A stretch of DNA of 64,000 nt from Oncomelania hupensis (taxonomy: Eukaryota > Mollusca > Gastropoda > Littorinimorpha > Pomatiopsidae). The stretch is from positions 22,305,492-22,369,491 of the forward strand of contig CM072525.1 of NCBI GenBank assembly GCA_036898135.1, read 5' to 3'. The notes beneath the pieces were generated by a model. It ran no database searches. It was given only the letters and a program-made list of their open reading frames with translations, and had not been told where the DNA came from. Shown here in pieces: positions 53,378-63,414 of this stretch; the stretch's first letter is position 1, and each line of letters opens with the position of its first letter. Position numbers and translations under genes: made by a program.

Positions 53378-54345
53378 CTACTTTTATATAGCAGTCAACC
53401 TCGATGCTGTTGTATAAAAAAAAACAGGCACATACACAAATGAATTTTCAATTTTATATTAAAACCGTTCTTTTGACAGCTTTTTTGAAAGGGTTAGGAG
53501 GAGGGGGGATGTCTTGATAGTATGTTTTTCCCGTTGGGCAACTACTCTGTGGATTGAAAAATCTTGTCTTTCTGTAATTTAAAAAAAATATATATTTATT
53601 TTAGCGTTTTTCATATTTTGTATTTCTAACTTTTATGTACTTTGTCTTTTTTTTTCGCCTTTAGATGTTGGGATTCGTGATTATTTCCCGCTGATCTCAC
53701 ATCCCTTTATGAACGATGGCCAGCCGAATGAACAATGAATGAGGTTTAACGTCTACACCCACCATGGGCGACATGGCAGACGAATAATATCCCAGGGAAC
53801 GAATGGTACAGGCCTAAATCAATACTGAACCACCAGAGCAATCATACTGCTTAAACGGACAATAAAAAATTGCCACTTTTTATTTCGCCCTCCACTGGAT
53901 TCGAACCTGGGTCATTGGTTGTGCCAGGCGACCGCTCTGCCACTTGAGCTACGAGGGTGGGCATCAGCGCTAGGTTTATAAAGCAACCAACCACGATACT
54001 ATTGTATTAACAGGCGTATACAGAAATTAATTTTCGGTTTATATTAAAACCGTACTTTTGACAGTGGTTTTTTTTTTTCGTTTGTTTTTTTAAGGGAGCA
54101 GGGGTAAGGGAACTTGATAGTATGTTTTCCACGTAGGGCAACACTAACTGTAAATTGGAATATCATGTCCTTTGGTCATTAATTTTTTTAATATATATTT
54201 ATTTGAGCGTTTTTAATATTTTTTTTATTTCTAACTTTTAATATTCTTTTTTTAATTCTTTCGGCTCTTTTTGGTCCTTTAGATGTTCGGATTCGTAATT
54301 ATTTCCCACTGGTCTCACATCCCTTTATGAAAGATAGCCTGCCAT
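53378..54345. repeat. ~590-bp direct duplication with a SINE-like insert
   Basis: Segment 53378-53725 is repeated at 53967-54345. Shared are CTATTGTAT..AACAGGC, ATATTAAAACCGT.CTTTTG, GATAGTATGTTTT, and ATTATTTCCC.CTG.TCTCA with CATCCCTTTATGAA. The sequence between them is a SINE-like unit. Confidence 0.8.
53726..53966 (-). mobile_element. tRNA-like SINE unit
   Basis: On the minus strand GCCCACCCTCGTAGCTCAAG starts a tRNA-like head: A box TAGCTCAAGTGGCAGAGCG, B box GGTTCGAATCC, closing GGAGGGC pairs with the start only partly. The unit goes on to a GTTTAACGT.TACACCC-type 3' region at about 53745. tRNA-derived SINE, not a tRNA gene. Confidence 0.65.
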
Positions 54346-54905
54346 ATTTATTTCTCATGATTCTCGCGTACTTCCGCCGTCCTCCCTGTTGCACAGCCCA
54401 GAATTTCCTGAGGGCAGTGGCCTTTCCGGTTTCCTATTACGGGGTGTGAAAATATTTTGGGTAATGAGACGTTACTATGCAAACCTATACTGAAGTATGG
54501 CGTGGTTACTTTGCCCCCTTGACATATTGCTGCTGTCTAGAGTGTAACATGAAGGCGTGAGGAGGATAAGTGGCGGAGGAAAGGAGGAGGGGGGGGGGGG
54601 CGGGAGAGAGAAGAGAATCAATAACGAAGAGGAGAAGGGGAGAAAGAAAGTTCGTATCTAATCTGAATGCTACCAAGCTTTTCTGATAATGCTAAAAAGT
54701 ATGTACATTTTCATATGTCTGTTTAATTTAGCGTTCAAAAAGGTTCCGGAAGTGTCTCACACGATCACAATTTTAAACAAGGCGTGTGATACCCTCTTTC
54801 TTAGCTTTACAAAAAGTACGCATTACATTCTCATACACACCCATTTTTTTTAAACCGTATTTGTTGCCAGTATGCGATGGACACTACGCACATAGATGTG
54901 TGTTC

Positions 54906-54906
<1 letters not shown>
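54346..54906. other. Intergenic
   Basis: G-rich 54540-54650. No gene. Confidence 0.5.
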
Positions 54907-54970
<64 letters not shown>

Positions 54971-55050
54971 GTAAACATGTGAGCGTGAATTTTGGTATTG
55001 ATCGATTTGAGCCCCATTGATGATTTGGAGAAAAGTGCAAATATAGCATC

Positions 55051-55095
<45 letters not shown>

Positions 55096-55096
55096 G
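54907..55096. repeat. (TG)n-(GA)n-(TG)n and (ATT)n microsatellites
   Basis: 54907-54970 TG/GA/TG; 55051-55095 (ATT)n. Confidence 0.95.
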
Positions 55097-55543
55097 TAAT
55101 AGTCGTTAAAAAATAAAATAAAATAAACAAAACAACCTCAGACACTCTTTAACAATTTCGATTAAACGCCCTAAAGCATCTTTTCCCTTCCTTTTGGCAA
55201 TGCCGTTTTCCAACAACTACCCTTAAAACGGTTGAGTAAAGGCAATAACAAGTAAATGATCGAATCTCTTTGTTCGGTGAAACGCCGTTTGCCAGTGACG
55301 GTCTGCTCCCTGTTTAAAGGGAACGATTGCTGATTAACTGCATATTTAAACCACTACTGCTGAAATCGCATGCGGCTATATCCATTTTACAAGGCGCAAC
55401 TGCTTCTCTGCATTTCATTCCCTTTTATACGGTGCAATTCTTAATCACGCCGTTCATTCCACAGATAGAGAAGAATAAATGACAACATTCTAGTAACAAA
55501 CGTCGAACCTGCATCTGTGTGTGTGTTTTTTTTTCAAATTAAT

Positions 55544-55596
<53 letters not shown>

Positions 55597-56285
55597 GGTT
55601 TCAATTCCAAACTGTTCACCCAAACCTCGGCAGATGCAGATGCTAAGAATGATAACCTTTTCGTGAGCTTACCACACACTACACAAACCAAGAGAGAAAG
55701 AGAGAGAGAGAGAGAGAGGGAGGATGGGAGGATGGGATGGAAAGAGGGAGAGGGTGGAGTGGTGTGGGAAGGGTTTGGGGAAAGGGTTGGGGCGGTTGCA
55801 GTCGTTCAGCCATTATAATACGCGCAGCAACTTCAAAGCACGCGAACTTGTGCTTAGCAGGCGAGCGAAGGACCGGAGTGGACCGTCAAGGTAGAATACT
55901 AAGATTAAGATTGCGTAAGCCGGTCATTATTGCAAGGTGTACGGTAACTTCTACGTTCAACTTGCTAAATATAGTACATTGGTGATTTTCGGAGAAGTCA
56001 CTCGATTCCCTGTGTCACTATATGCAAAATATAGATTTTTTTATTTTTGGTACACACTCTGTAATGAATTTTTCGTTCAAGGCTCATGTAAATGTAAATA
56101 TATATATTTAATGCACCTGCTGTATGGAACTCTCTCCCTCTGGAGTGTAAACGTTGCGACACAATATTTTCTTTCACATATAAAATATATAGGCTTCTGC
56201 AAAATCATTATTTTATAAAAGTGATTTATTTTGATAAGACAAAGTGTGAAAGAGAACAACTGATGTGTAATTGTCACCAACAGCT
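55097..56285. other. Intergenic with (GAT)n and (GA)n
   Basis: (GAT)n at 55541-55596 and (GA)n at 55690-55720. No supported gene; frames across these are composition artefacts. Confidence 0.6.
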
Positions 56286-56887
56286 GCCAACCTTTAATAT
56301 TGATTGATTGATTGATTGATTGTTGCTTTAGGTCCAGCGGACTCCCCCGAGCCAAATCAGGACCGGACAACCCCCGATCCGCATAAAAGATCTGCTGAAA
56401 CAACCCTAATGGGAAAATTGAATGCCCTCCACCGGCCAGTCACTTTACAATAAAGACATCCCACGCAGGGGACGGCTGAGGCTTTACCCCAACTACTCGA
56501 ACCCCCGGTTACAAAAACAAAATAGAATACAAACATTATTATAAATTATCAACAAAACATATACATACAAAATGCCTATATTGCTAACTAATAACATCAT
56601 AGGAAGCCCTAGTGACCACCCGGCAGAAAGCGTCCAACACTCCCAAGCTGATCCAACAGACCTCATACACAAACAAGGAGTCTTGTCCAGGAAGAGTTTT
56701 CAAGAAAAAAGGTAGGTCATTGATCTAGCGAAGAAGAAAGTATAGCAGAGTGATAGGACAGAGCAGGAATGGGAAAGAGTAAATGAGGAAGACAGCGACA
56801 GTGGGAATTTAAAGCACTAAATTTCCAGAAAGTGGGGATACTATTTATACTGAAACCCCCGGCACCCCAACGGGCCAACCTTTAATA
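56286..56887 (-). mobile_element. Family A retroposon, copy 5, with perfect 14-bp TSD
   Basis: The full family A sequence on the minus strand (about 56873 back to 56300) starts CCCGTTGGGGTGCCGGGGG and ends in a (CAAT)n tail. It is flanked by GCCAACCTTTAATA at 56286-56299 and 56874-56887. This shows that family A inserts by copying with a short variable tail, like a non-LTR retroposon. No protein-coding potential is seen. Confidence 0.93.

Positions 56888-57317
<430 letters not shown>

Positions 57318-57388
<71 letters not shown>
57318..57388. repeat. (CT)n microsatellite
   Basis: Pure CT run. Confidence 0.95.
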
Positions 57389-57389
<1 letters not shown>

Positions 57390-57391
<2 letters not shown>

Positions 57392-57509
57392 AGCTAAAAG
57401 CAAATGGTGATAAATCACACCAGATTAGACGGTTCAATATACATGCCTCCCTCTAAAAAGCTTCTCCTGTAATTCATTCAATGAAGGTAATCTCCTCTCT
57501 CTCTCTCTT

Positions 57510-57578
<69 letters not shown>

Positions 57579-57733
57579 GTCTGTCCTTGCTTCCTTACAA
57601 CCTTTTGCATCATGCTCCAGAGACTGTTACTCTTCTTTTTTTTTCCTTTTTTAAAAAAAATCTTATTACAAAATTAATATTAACGTATTGCTTCGAATGG
57701 TAAGAAGATGACAGTTGCTTTGCTGTGTGTGTG

Positions 57734-57782
<49 letters not shown>

Positions 57783-57912
57783 GACAGAGACAGAGACGGA
57801 GAAAAAGGAGATTACCTCCATTGAATGAATTACAGAAGAAGCTTTTTAGATCGAGGCATGTATATTGGAACCGTTTAATCTGGTGCGATTTATCACCATT
57901 GGCTTTCAGCTC
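57390..57912. repeat. Long inverted duplication, ~190-bp arms including (CT)n/(GA)n
   Basis: The left arm runs from AGAGCTAAAAGC (57390) through GGTGATAAATC and AATATACATGCCTC to GTAATCTCC and (CT)n (ending about 57584). It is repeated inverted from (GA)n (57737) to GCTTTCAGCTCT (57912). The unique part of the arms differs at only about one in ten positions. A ~150-bp spacer lies between. No coding content. Confidence 0.88.
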
Positions 57913-57966
57913 TGGCTGGTCTTTTTAATTACTCAGTTGGTTTTGTATAAAATGTTAAGCGGTATC

Positions 57967-58110
57967 AGTGGTCGATTCAACCTCGATGCTATAATCTTGC
58001 TTTAACTCGAAGTCGTTTATACACGCAGACTGTTCACTCAGCAACAAGGCAGGAGTCGTCTTGTAAATTTTTCCAACTTTATTCAGCAAACACCAAAATC
58101 GCTTTCCGAT
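57967..58110 (-). mobile_element. Truncated LTR, relative of the 19194 element
   Basis: The minus strand shows GCTGAATAAAGTTGGAAAAA, the CTGCCTTGTTGCTGAGTGAA block and ATCGAGGTTGAATC, i.e. the U5-side end of the LTR family. It is truncated before the RTE copy. Confidence 0.75.
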
Positions 58111-58171
58111 AATCACTATTTGCTTTATTTTTTCTTTTTAAAAATTATGTATTTATTTATTTATTTTTGGT

Positions 58172-58783
58172 TCTATCTTATCCTATCATATTCTATCCTA
58201 TATATATCCCGTAACTCGAAAGTCTTTGGGGCACAACAGATGATCGTTTAACCAGATGACTCCATCTTTCCTTGTTCTCAGCAACCCTAATGGCTTCACT
58301 CAGTGTCAAGCCAGTCCATTCTCGAATGTTGTCCTCCCATCTCTTTTTCTGTCTCCCTCTTCATCTACCTCCTTGCAACGTGCCTTACAGGATGGCCTTT
58401 GCAAGACCTGATGCTCTGGTGACGTGGCCATACCATCGGAGTTTCCGTTTGTTCACCATTGTGAGCATGTTGTCCAATGGCTTGTACGATGGTCTGTCGG
58501 ACTTCGTCGTTGGTGATGTGCTGGGAATAGGAAATGCCCAGAAGTCTTCTGCAGCACCTCGTCTTGTAGGTCTGCTGTTATGGTCCATGTTTCGCAAGAG
58601 TATAGGAAGATGGAGATGACAAGGGAGCGCAGCAACCTTACCTTGGAGTATAGACTGATGGTTCTGTCTTTCCAAATGGGTTTCAACCTTAACAGTGCAG
58701 TAGTTGTTTGTGCGATTCTGGAGAGGACTTCCTGTCGGTACCTATTGTCTGATACAATGGCTCCGAAATATTTGAAGCTATGC
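58172..58783 (-). mobile_element. RTE-type LINE copy 9, decayed
   Basis: 3'-terminal ~600 bp on the minus strand with several deletions and a degenerate (GGATA)n tail (58172-58210). It ends at AAATATTTGAAGCTATGC, about 58783. Confidence 0.9.
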
Positions 58784-59346
58784 GTGATATTTGATATTGA
58801 TCGACATTACCTACCTGCACTCTTTATGTCATCTTCACTTTTTTCGTCTAATTAGGATAAAAATAGTATCACAAATCTTCCCCCATTCCCATTCTTTTCT
58901 AAAATTTAATTTAAAAAAAATATTGTTAACGCGCAATGGGCCATTTAGTCTTCTGTTTTCAGCTAACCATAATAGCAAAACCGACCGTTTCCGCATAGAA
59001 GATCACCCTTATTCTGACCGCAACCAAACGGCAGGCACATCTCTCGGTCACTGACCTGGCTGTTATCAAATCAAGAGGTCCAAGTACTAATACTATTCGG
59101 TCAAACTTGGGATCGTAATCGGCCTATGACCGATAACCGCCTCCGAAGTATATATCTGATTGCGCTTTTTACATAATCAAATGTATGCGTTATATTGAGA
59201 AATAATGTTGGATTTCTTATTGTTTGAAAACTTCGCGAGTTCGGCGCAACCCTTTGTTTTCAGTCGCCATTGTCACAAGCTGTACTATTTTGTGTTCTTG
59301 TTTAAAGATAATAAAGCTGAATTGAATTTGTTACTTTTGTGTGCAG
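58784..59346. other. Intron or upstream region of the GPCR gene
   Basis: No exon recognised. A ~57-bp segment at 58793-58850 (TTGATCGACATTACCTACCT...) recurs at 59848-59905 within intron 1, so the TM4 exon lies between two copies. Confidence 0.55.
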
Positions 59347-59463
59347 GTGATCGTCAAACCGTTACAGTCGTTGGCACAACGGACACGGATTTGGATGAAG
59401 GTAACGATCGCCTGGGTCATGGCCTTTGTCTTTGCTACGCCGCAGCTCTTCATCTTCTTACAG
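59347..59463 (+). CDS. Peptide GPCR, exon with TM4
   Basis: 39 codons lie between a splice acceptor (TTTTGTGTGCAG|GTG) and a donor (CTTACAG|GTAAGAG), both in phase 0. The peptide VIVKPLQSLAQRTRIW, then MKVTIAWVMAFVFATPQLF, is intracellular loop 2 and TM4 of a class A receptor. It has the IxxPL that follows DRY and the invariant W, and ends in PQLFIF. That ending is usual in vasopressin/GnRH/CCAP-type receptors. The DRY motif would sit at the end of the preceding exon, which I could not find. If intron 1 is retained, translation runs straight into a (GAT)n-coded Asp tract and stops at 59638-59640. Confidence 0.88.
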
Positions 59464-59484
59464 GTAAGAGACGTTGACGATGAC

Positions 59485-59525
<41 letters not shown>

Positions 59526-59587
59526 CAAGGATGATGATGATGTTGATGATGATGATGATGATGATCATGATGATGATGATGATGATC

Positions 59588-59634
<47 letters not shown>

Positions 59635-60425
59635 GACTAGCAATTAGGTGCTTAATCTACGAAGGTCATGCTCGAAGCACGCAAAAGCGTAATAGTTACA
59701 CAACTTCCGAAAACAGATTAAAAATACTTAATGGCCCGTGAACAAGAAACAAACACACACACACACACACACATACACACACACACACCCAGACAGACAA
59801 GCAAATCCACCCACCCACCCTCCACCCCTGCACACACGTACATTGAGATTGATCGACATTACCTACCTGCATTCTTCACGTCATCTTTACATTTTTCGTC
59901 TAAATGTAGTTATCTGGCTCGTTTGATAGTGCGCATCGAGCAGCAGGCAGACACAGAGAATTTTTGCCACTTTGGTCTGTCTGCAGCTGTTTTGTAAAGC
60001 GCTGTTAATATGTTAATATGGTACAACAGTTCAATAATGACAATGTTTGCTACTGTACTGTCAACAGGCAAGCCACGCTTGACCCAATGCCTTCACATTG
60101 AAAAGCCGATACTGTCATGCTTCCGCTTTCCAAACAAAAATAATCGGTCGTTTTGGCCTCACCGTTCAGCTTTAAGAGCTGCTCAAGGCGCTGGCTAAAA
60201 CCAGGTTCTAACTCTTTACGTCCTGGCGACAACCTGCTGCTTGTTGCGCTGAGTACATCCAGAGCTGCCGCAGCTGTTTCATCAACATACCGCTAGGCAA
60301 TTTTATTATGCTTATTATATAGACTTTAATTTGTTGCTTTTGACTACCTCTATTGTGAAGCTCTGTCTGCTCCAATCTGCAAAGTACTTACTCCACGCTA
60401 ACTAATGACCTGCGTCTGTGGTCAG
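59464..60425 (+). other. GPCR intron 1 (962 bp)
   Basis: GT...AG intron. It starts with GTAAGAG and then a (GAT)n tract at 59481-59634. It also holds (CA)n at 59754-59790, the duplicated segment at 59848-59905, and a family B fragment on the minus strand at about 60165-60250. A CTAAC branch-like motif precedes the acceptor. Confidence 0.8.
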
Positions 60426-60662
60426 ATTACCGAAGAACAGAATGGTGTACGACGCCGTTGCTGCGTCAGCAAAGGTTACACGGAGGAATGGCAGCGGAAG
60501 GTCTACCTCACCTTTATGACGTCATACATCTTGCTCGTGCCTTTTGGCGTCATGATCTACTGCTACTCAAAAATCATCCACGTCATCTGGATACGTGCGC
60601 GTGCTGAGAAGCCCGCCCATGTCACCCCGGGCAGTTCCACGCTCAATCTGAACAAGCTGCAG
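60426..60662 (+). CDS. Peptide GPCR, exon with extracellular loop 2 and TM5
   Basis: 79 codons from acceptor GTGGTCAG|ATT to donor CTGCAG|GTAATAC, phase 0 at both ends. The peptide starts ITEEQNGVRRRCCVSKGYTE (loop 2, with the Cys expected to bond to TM3). It continues into TM5 (YLTFMTSYILLVPFGVMIYC with the conserved P and Y) and loop 3 start (IWIRARAEKP). The IW.R/K after TM5 and the WQRKVY before it are like CCAP and neuropeptide S receptor relatives. Confidence 0.9.
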
Positions 60663-61048
60663 GTAATACTTGGGGGTCTTTTCGCAGTGAGGTTTTGATG
60701 TTGTTCGTTTTAATTTCGTAGGATTCATTGCGCTTGTGGAGGCAAATATGTGTCTGTGTGTCCATATTGACTTTTTTTTAAAATCTAGTGCGTCTTACAG
60801 CTCACAGATATGCTTAAGGCGCGTCAATCCACCCAGGTCCTGCATGGACATGCATTATGGTCAGGATTGAATGCACGTCGCTCTTTAATTGTAATGAATG
60901 CTTGCTTGCTTTACGTTGGCTTCTTATGTACAGCGCCAGTGACCAGCACACTAGCCATGCTATAATAGTTTAAATACTAGCAATAAAGTATAATCACCAT
61001 CACTATCATATAGTAGAACTACCATCACCATCATCATCATCATCATCG

Positions 61049-61101
<53 letters not shown>

Positions 61102-61994
61102 TATCATAATCTACATCAGCATCGTTAATGGCTTCAAGTGAGATGAATAAGGTGGTCCTGTATAGTATTGTATCTAGTCCATGTGAGATAAATATCGTAT
61201 TGTATTGTATTGTATTGTATTGTATTTAGTCCATTTGAGTTCATTTCTTCAAAATTTGATTTTTCCAATAATGATATTAGATAGGTAATCTATGTGAGAT
61301 TGTTACGATTGAGACGCGCTCGATAGTTCCGGTCATTTTATTTTGCAAAGCATGCAATGATAGCGTGCATTTACCTTTGATTTGATTTTGCCCTGTTGCT
61401 AGAAGAAGCTTTGTAGACTATTATGTTGATAATTTTCGGCAATCGATATTGTTGAGAGTTTTCTGGAATTACCTGTTTATAATCGATCGAAGCTTCCAGA
61501 TCTTACGGGTAACAGCTGGTCGAATCTTGTAGATTCGTAAACTTTATGTGACGTAAGACAGTGCATAGTTCCGGTGAGGAGTTTTATTTTCATTGGGTGT
61601 TATTGCGTCATGCTGGAATGTTCGAATTTGCTCTCGATTGCAGAGAGGCTATAAAAGTAATGCACTGTCTGATTGAAAAGAGATTTTAAATGATCTTTGT
61701 AGTGATTTTCGGAAAGCGACCATGTGTGCAGTTGTTGATATTTGCTGAATAAATTTGGAAAACTTTATACGACGACTCCTGCCTTGTTGCTGAGTGGACA
61801 GGCTGCGTGGATAAACGAATTCGAATTACACATAATCAAGATTCAAGCATCTGGGCTGAATAAACAATTGATAAATACCGTTTAACAGAAAATAAATAGT
61901 GTATAATGTATTGTATTGCATTTATCTTATTGTATTGTATTTATCGTAGTGCATCGTATTGTATTTATCTCATTAGATTGTATTGTTTCCGGAG

Positions 61995-62062
<68 letters not shown>

Positions 62063-62232
62063 TTTATTTATAAAGCGCATTCTCAAACAATAGTCTGCAA
62101 AAGGCGCATCAAACACAGTCACACGCACTGTACACTAGACAGAATACAATCAATAAATAACATTAAAAACAAAAAAAAATCATTACAATTTGAGATAAGT
62201 GAGCCACCCCATGTGTTGATTTGTGATTGCAG
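60663..62232 (+). other. GPCR intron 2 (1570 bp) with microsatellites and a solo LTR
   Basis: GT...AG intron containing (TCA)n at 61024-61101, (GTATT)n at about 61198-61225, the solo LTR at 61301-61887 and (AAT)n at 61997-62061. After the (AAT)n tract, TTTATTTATAAAGCGCATTC (about 62063) resembles retroposon 3' ends seen elsewhere in the window. Confidence 0.85.
61301..61887 (+). mobile_element. Solo LTR in the GPCR intron, relative of the 19194 element
   Basis: Starts TGTTACGATTGAGACGCGCT and ends TTTAACA. It follows the 631-bp LTR in block order (TTTGCAAAGCATGCAATGAT, ATTTACCTTTGATTTGA, AGGCTATAAAAGTAATGC as TATA region, GCTGAATAAATTTGG as poly(A) region). It is closer to the solo LTR at 48546 than to the young element (shared TTCCGGTGAGGA/TTCCCGTGAGGA and GTTCGAA..TCTCGATT). 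Same orientation as the gene, so its TATA and AATAAA signals lie in the sense direction. Confidence 0.88.
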
Positions 62233-63414
62233 GTGCCCAAAGAAGAGTCTGGCTCCCCTAGGATGTCCATGAGGAGAGGGTTGGTGACGGCGTCCAAGAG
62301 AAGGGTCATCACCATGACGTTGACCGTGGTGACTGGCTTCCTGGTCTGCCAGACGCCGTACTTCATCGTCTTATTAGTGCGAGCGTACAGCGACTACAAG
62401 ATTCGCTTGCCCACCATGCTAGCGCTGTCGGAGTACACCATGCTGATGCACTCCACGTTAAACCCCGTGCTGTACGGCCTGTTTACGCTAAGGAGTTACC
62501 ACATCAAGGCCATGCTGGACTGCTTCCTGTGTCGTCCTGCTGCTTCGCCTACTTCGCACTCTGCTGCTTCTTCTTTCGCCACCACCACTACCGTGACGGA
62601 GTCCTCTATGAATGGAGAACGAAGATCCCTGTTGCAAGGCAAAAAAGCTGGCGCTATATTTAGAGGTACCGGTAGTAACAGAAACGCTGCGATTGGCGGA
62701 CAGATCTTCCGAGATCCAATCGACGACGCGCTTTGTAATCCGAATGGCGTAGGCTTGCGCGGAGGATTGGATAGTGCCGCGTGCAAAGACAGCCTGAGCG
62801 CTAAAAATAGCGACGTGTGCAGCGAAGAGTTTTACAGCGCCGAGTGCCAAATGGATTGTGCCGTGTGCAAAGATGACGCGTTCACTGAATGCGGGAGAGT
62901 TAGATCTAAATCTTCCAGCTCCGAATCGGACAGCAAATCGACGAACAAGAAACCCAAGAAGAAGGACAAGCCCAGAAAGCCAGAAGGAAAATCAATGGAC
63001 GTACCTCTGCTTCTCATCACCAACAGAGCAGCGTTGGAAAACGATGCTTTAGAAGATAAGGCCACGGAAACCGTACAACATGCCAACGACAAACAGTTCA
63101 TTCTCAAAGCCGGAAATGGCGAAAACGGACAAAACCCTTCCGCGGGGGATGACAAAAAGTCCGCCAAAGAGTCCACGTTTCATTCAGAACATGGAAATAA
63201 GGTGAAAACGGCGAAAGGTTGCGCCAAATCTGCAGGACCATTTGCTGCGGATTCTGATAAATCCGCCGTAGGGAAGCTGGAAGAAGAAGAAAAGCAATGC
63301 TTGGTGCGCTGTTCCTCGTGTGGCAATGGCGATACCAGGACTGTTACTGTGGCCTGTGGGCACTGGAATCCTAGCAATGCTGACACAAACAATGAGTGCT
63401 ACAGCTGTGTTTAA
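62233..63414 (+). CDS. Peptide GPCR, terminal exon with TM6, TM7 and a long cytoplasmic tail
   Basis: 393 codons from acceptor GATTGCAG|GTG (phase 0) to TAA. Loop 3 ends in RRGLVTASKRRVITM. TM6 follows (TLTVVTGFLVCQTPYFIVLL), then TM7 with STLNPVLYGLFTLR (NPxxY intact). In TM6 the usual CWxP is CQTP, so the toggle tryptophan is Gln. The tail is about 290 residues, longer than in most class A receptors. It carries a Ser/Lys-rich stretch (SKSSSSESDSKSTNKKPKKK) and scattered CKDS/CKDD and late Cys residues. The three exons give 511 residues. Family: rhodopsin-like peptide receptor of the CCAP / neuropeptide S / vasopressin / GnRH-AKH superfamily. RGLxxxxK and the IW.R end favour the CCAP/NPS side, YGLFT the GnRH/AKH side. 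Membrane protein coupling a neuropeptide to G proteins; ligand not deducible. Confidence 0.9.
   Translation: MPKEESGSPRMSMRRGLVTASKRRVITMTLTVVTGFLVCQTPYFIVLLVRAYSDYKIRLPTMLALSEYTMLMHSTLNPVLYGLFTLRSYHIKAMLDCFLCRPAASPTSHSAASSFATTTTVTESSMNGERRSLLQGKKAGAIFRGTGSNRNAAIGGQIFRDPIDDALCNPNGVGLRGGLDSAACKDSLSAKNSDVCSEEFYSAECQMDCAVCKDDAFTECGRVRSKSSSSESDSKSTNKKPKKKDKPRKPEGKSMDVPLLLITNRAALENDALEDKATETVQHANDKQFILKAGNGENGQNPSAGDDKKSAKESTFHSEHGNKVKTAKGCAKSAGPFAADSDKSAVGKLEEEEKQCLVRCSSCGNGDTRTVTVACGHWNPSNADTNNECYSCV

Noticed and set aside
53880..53965. Functional tRNA on the minus strand
   Set aside because: Poor cloverleaf and continuation into a SINE 3' region lying between two halves of a duplication.
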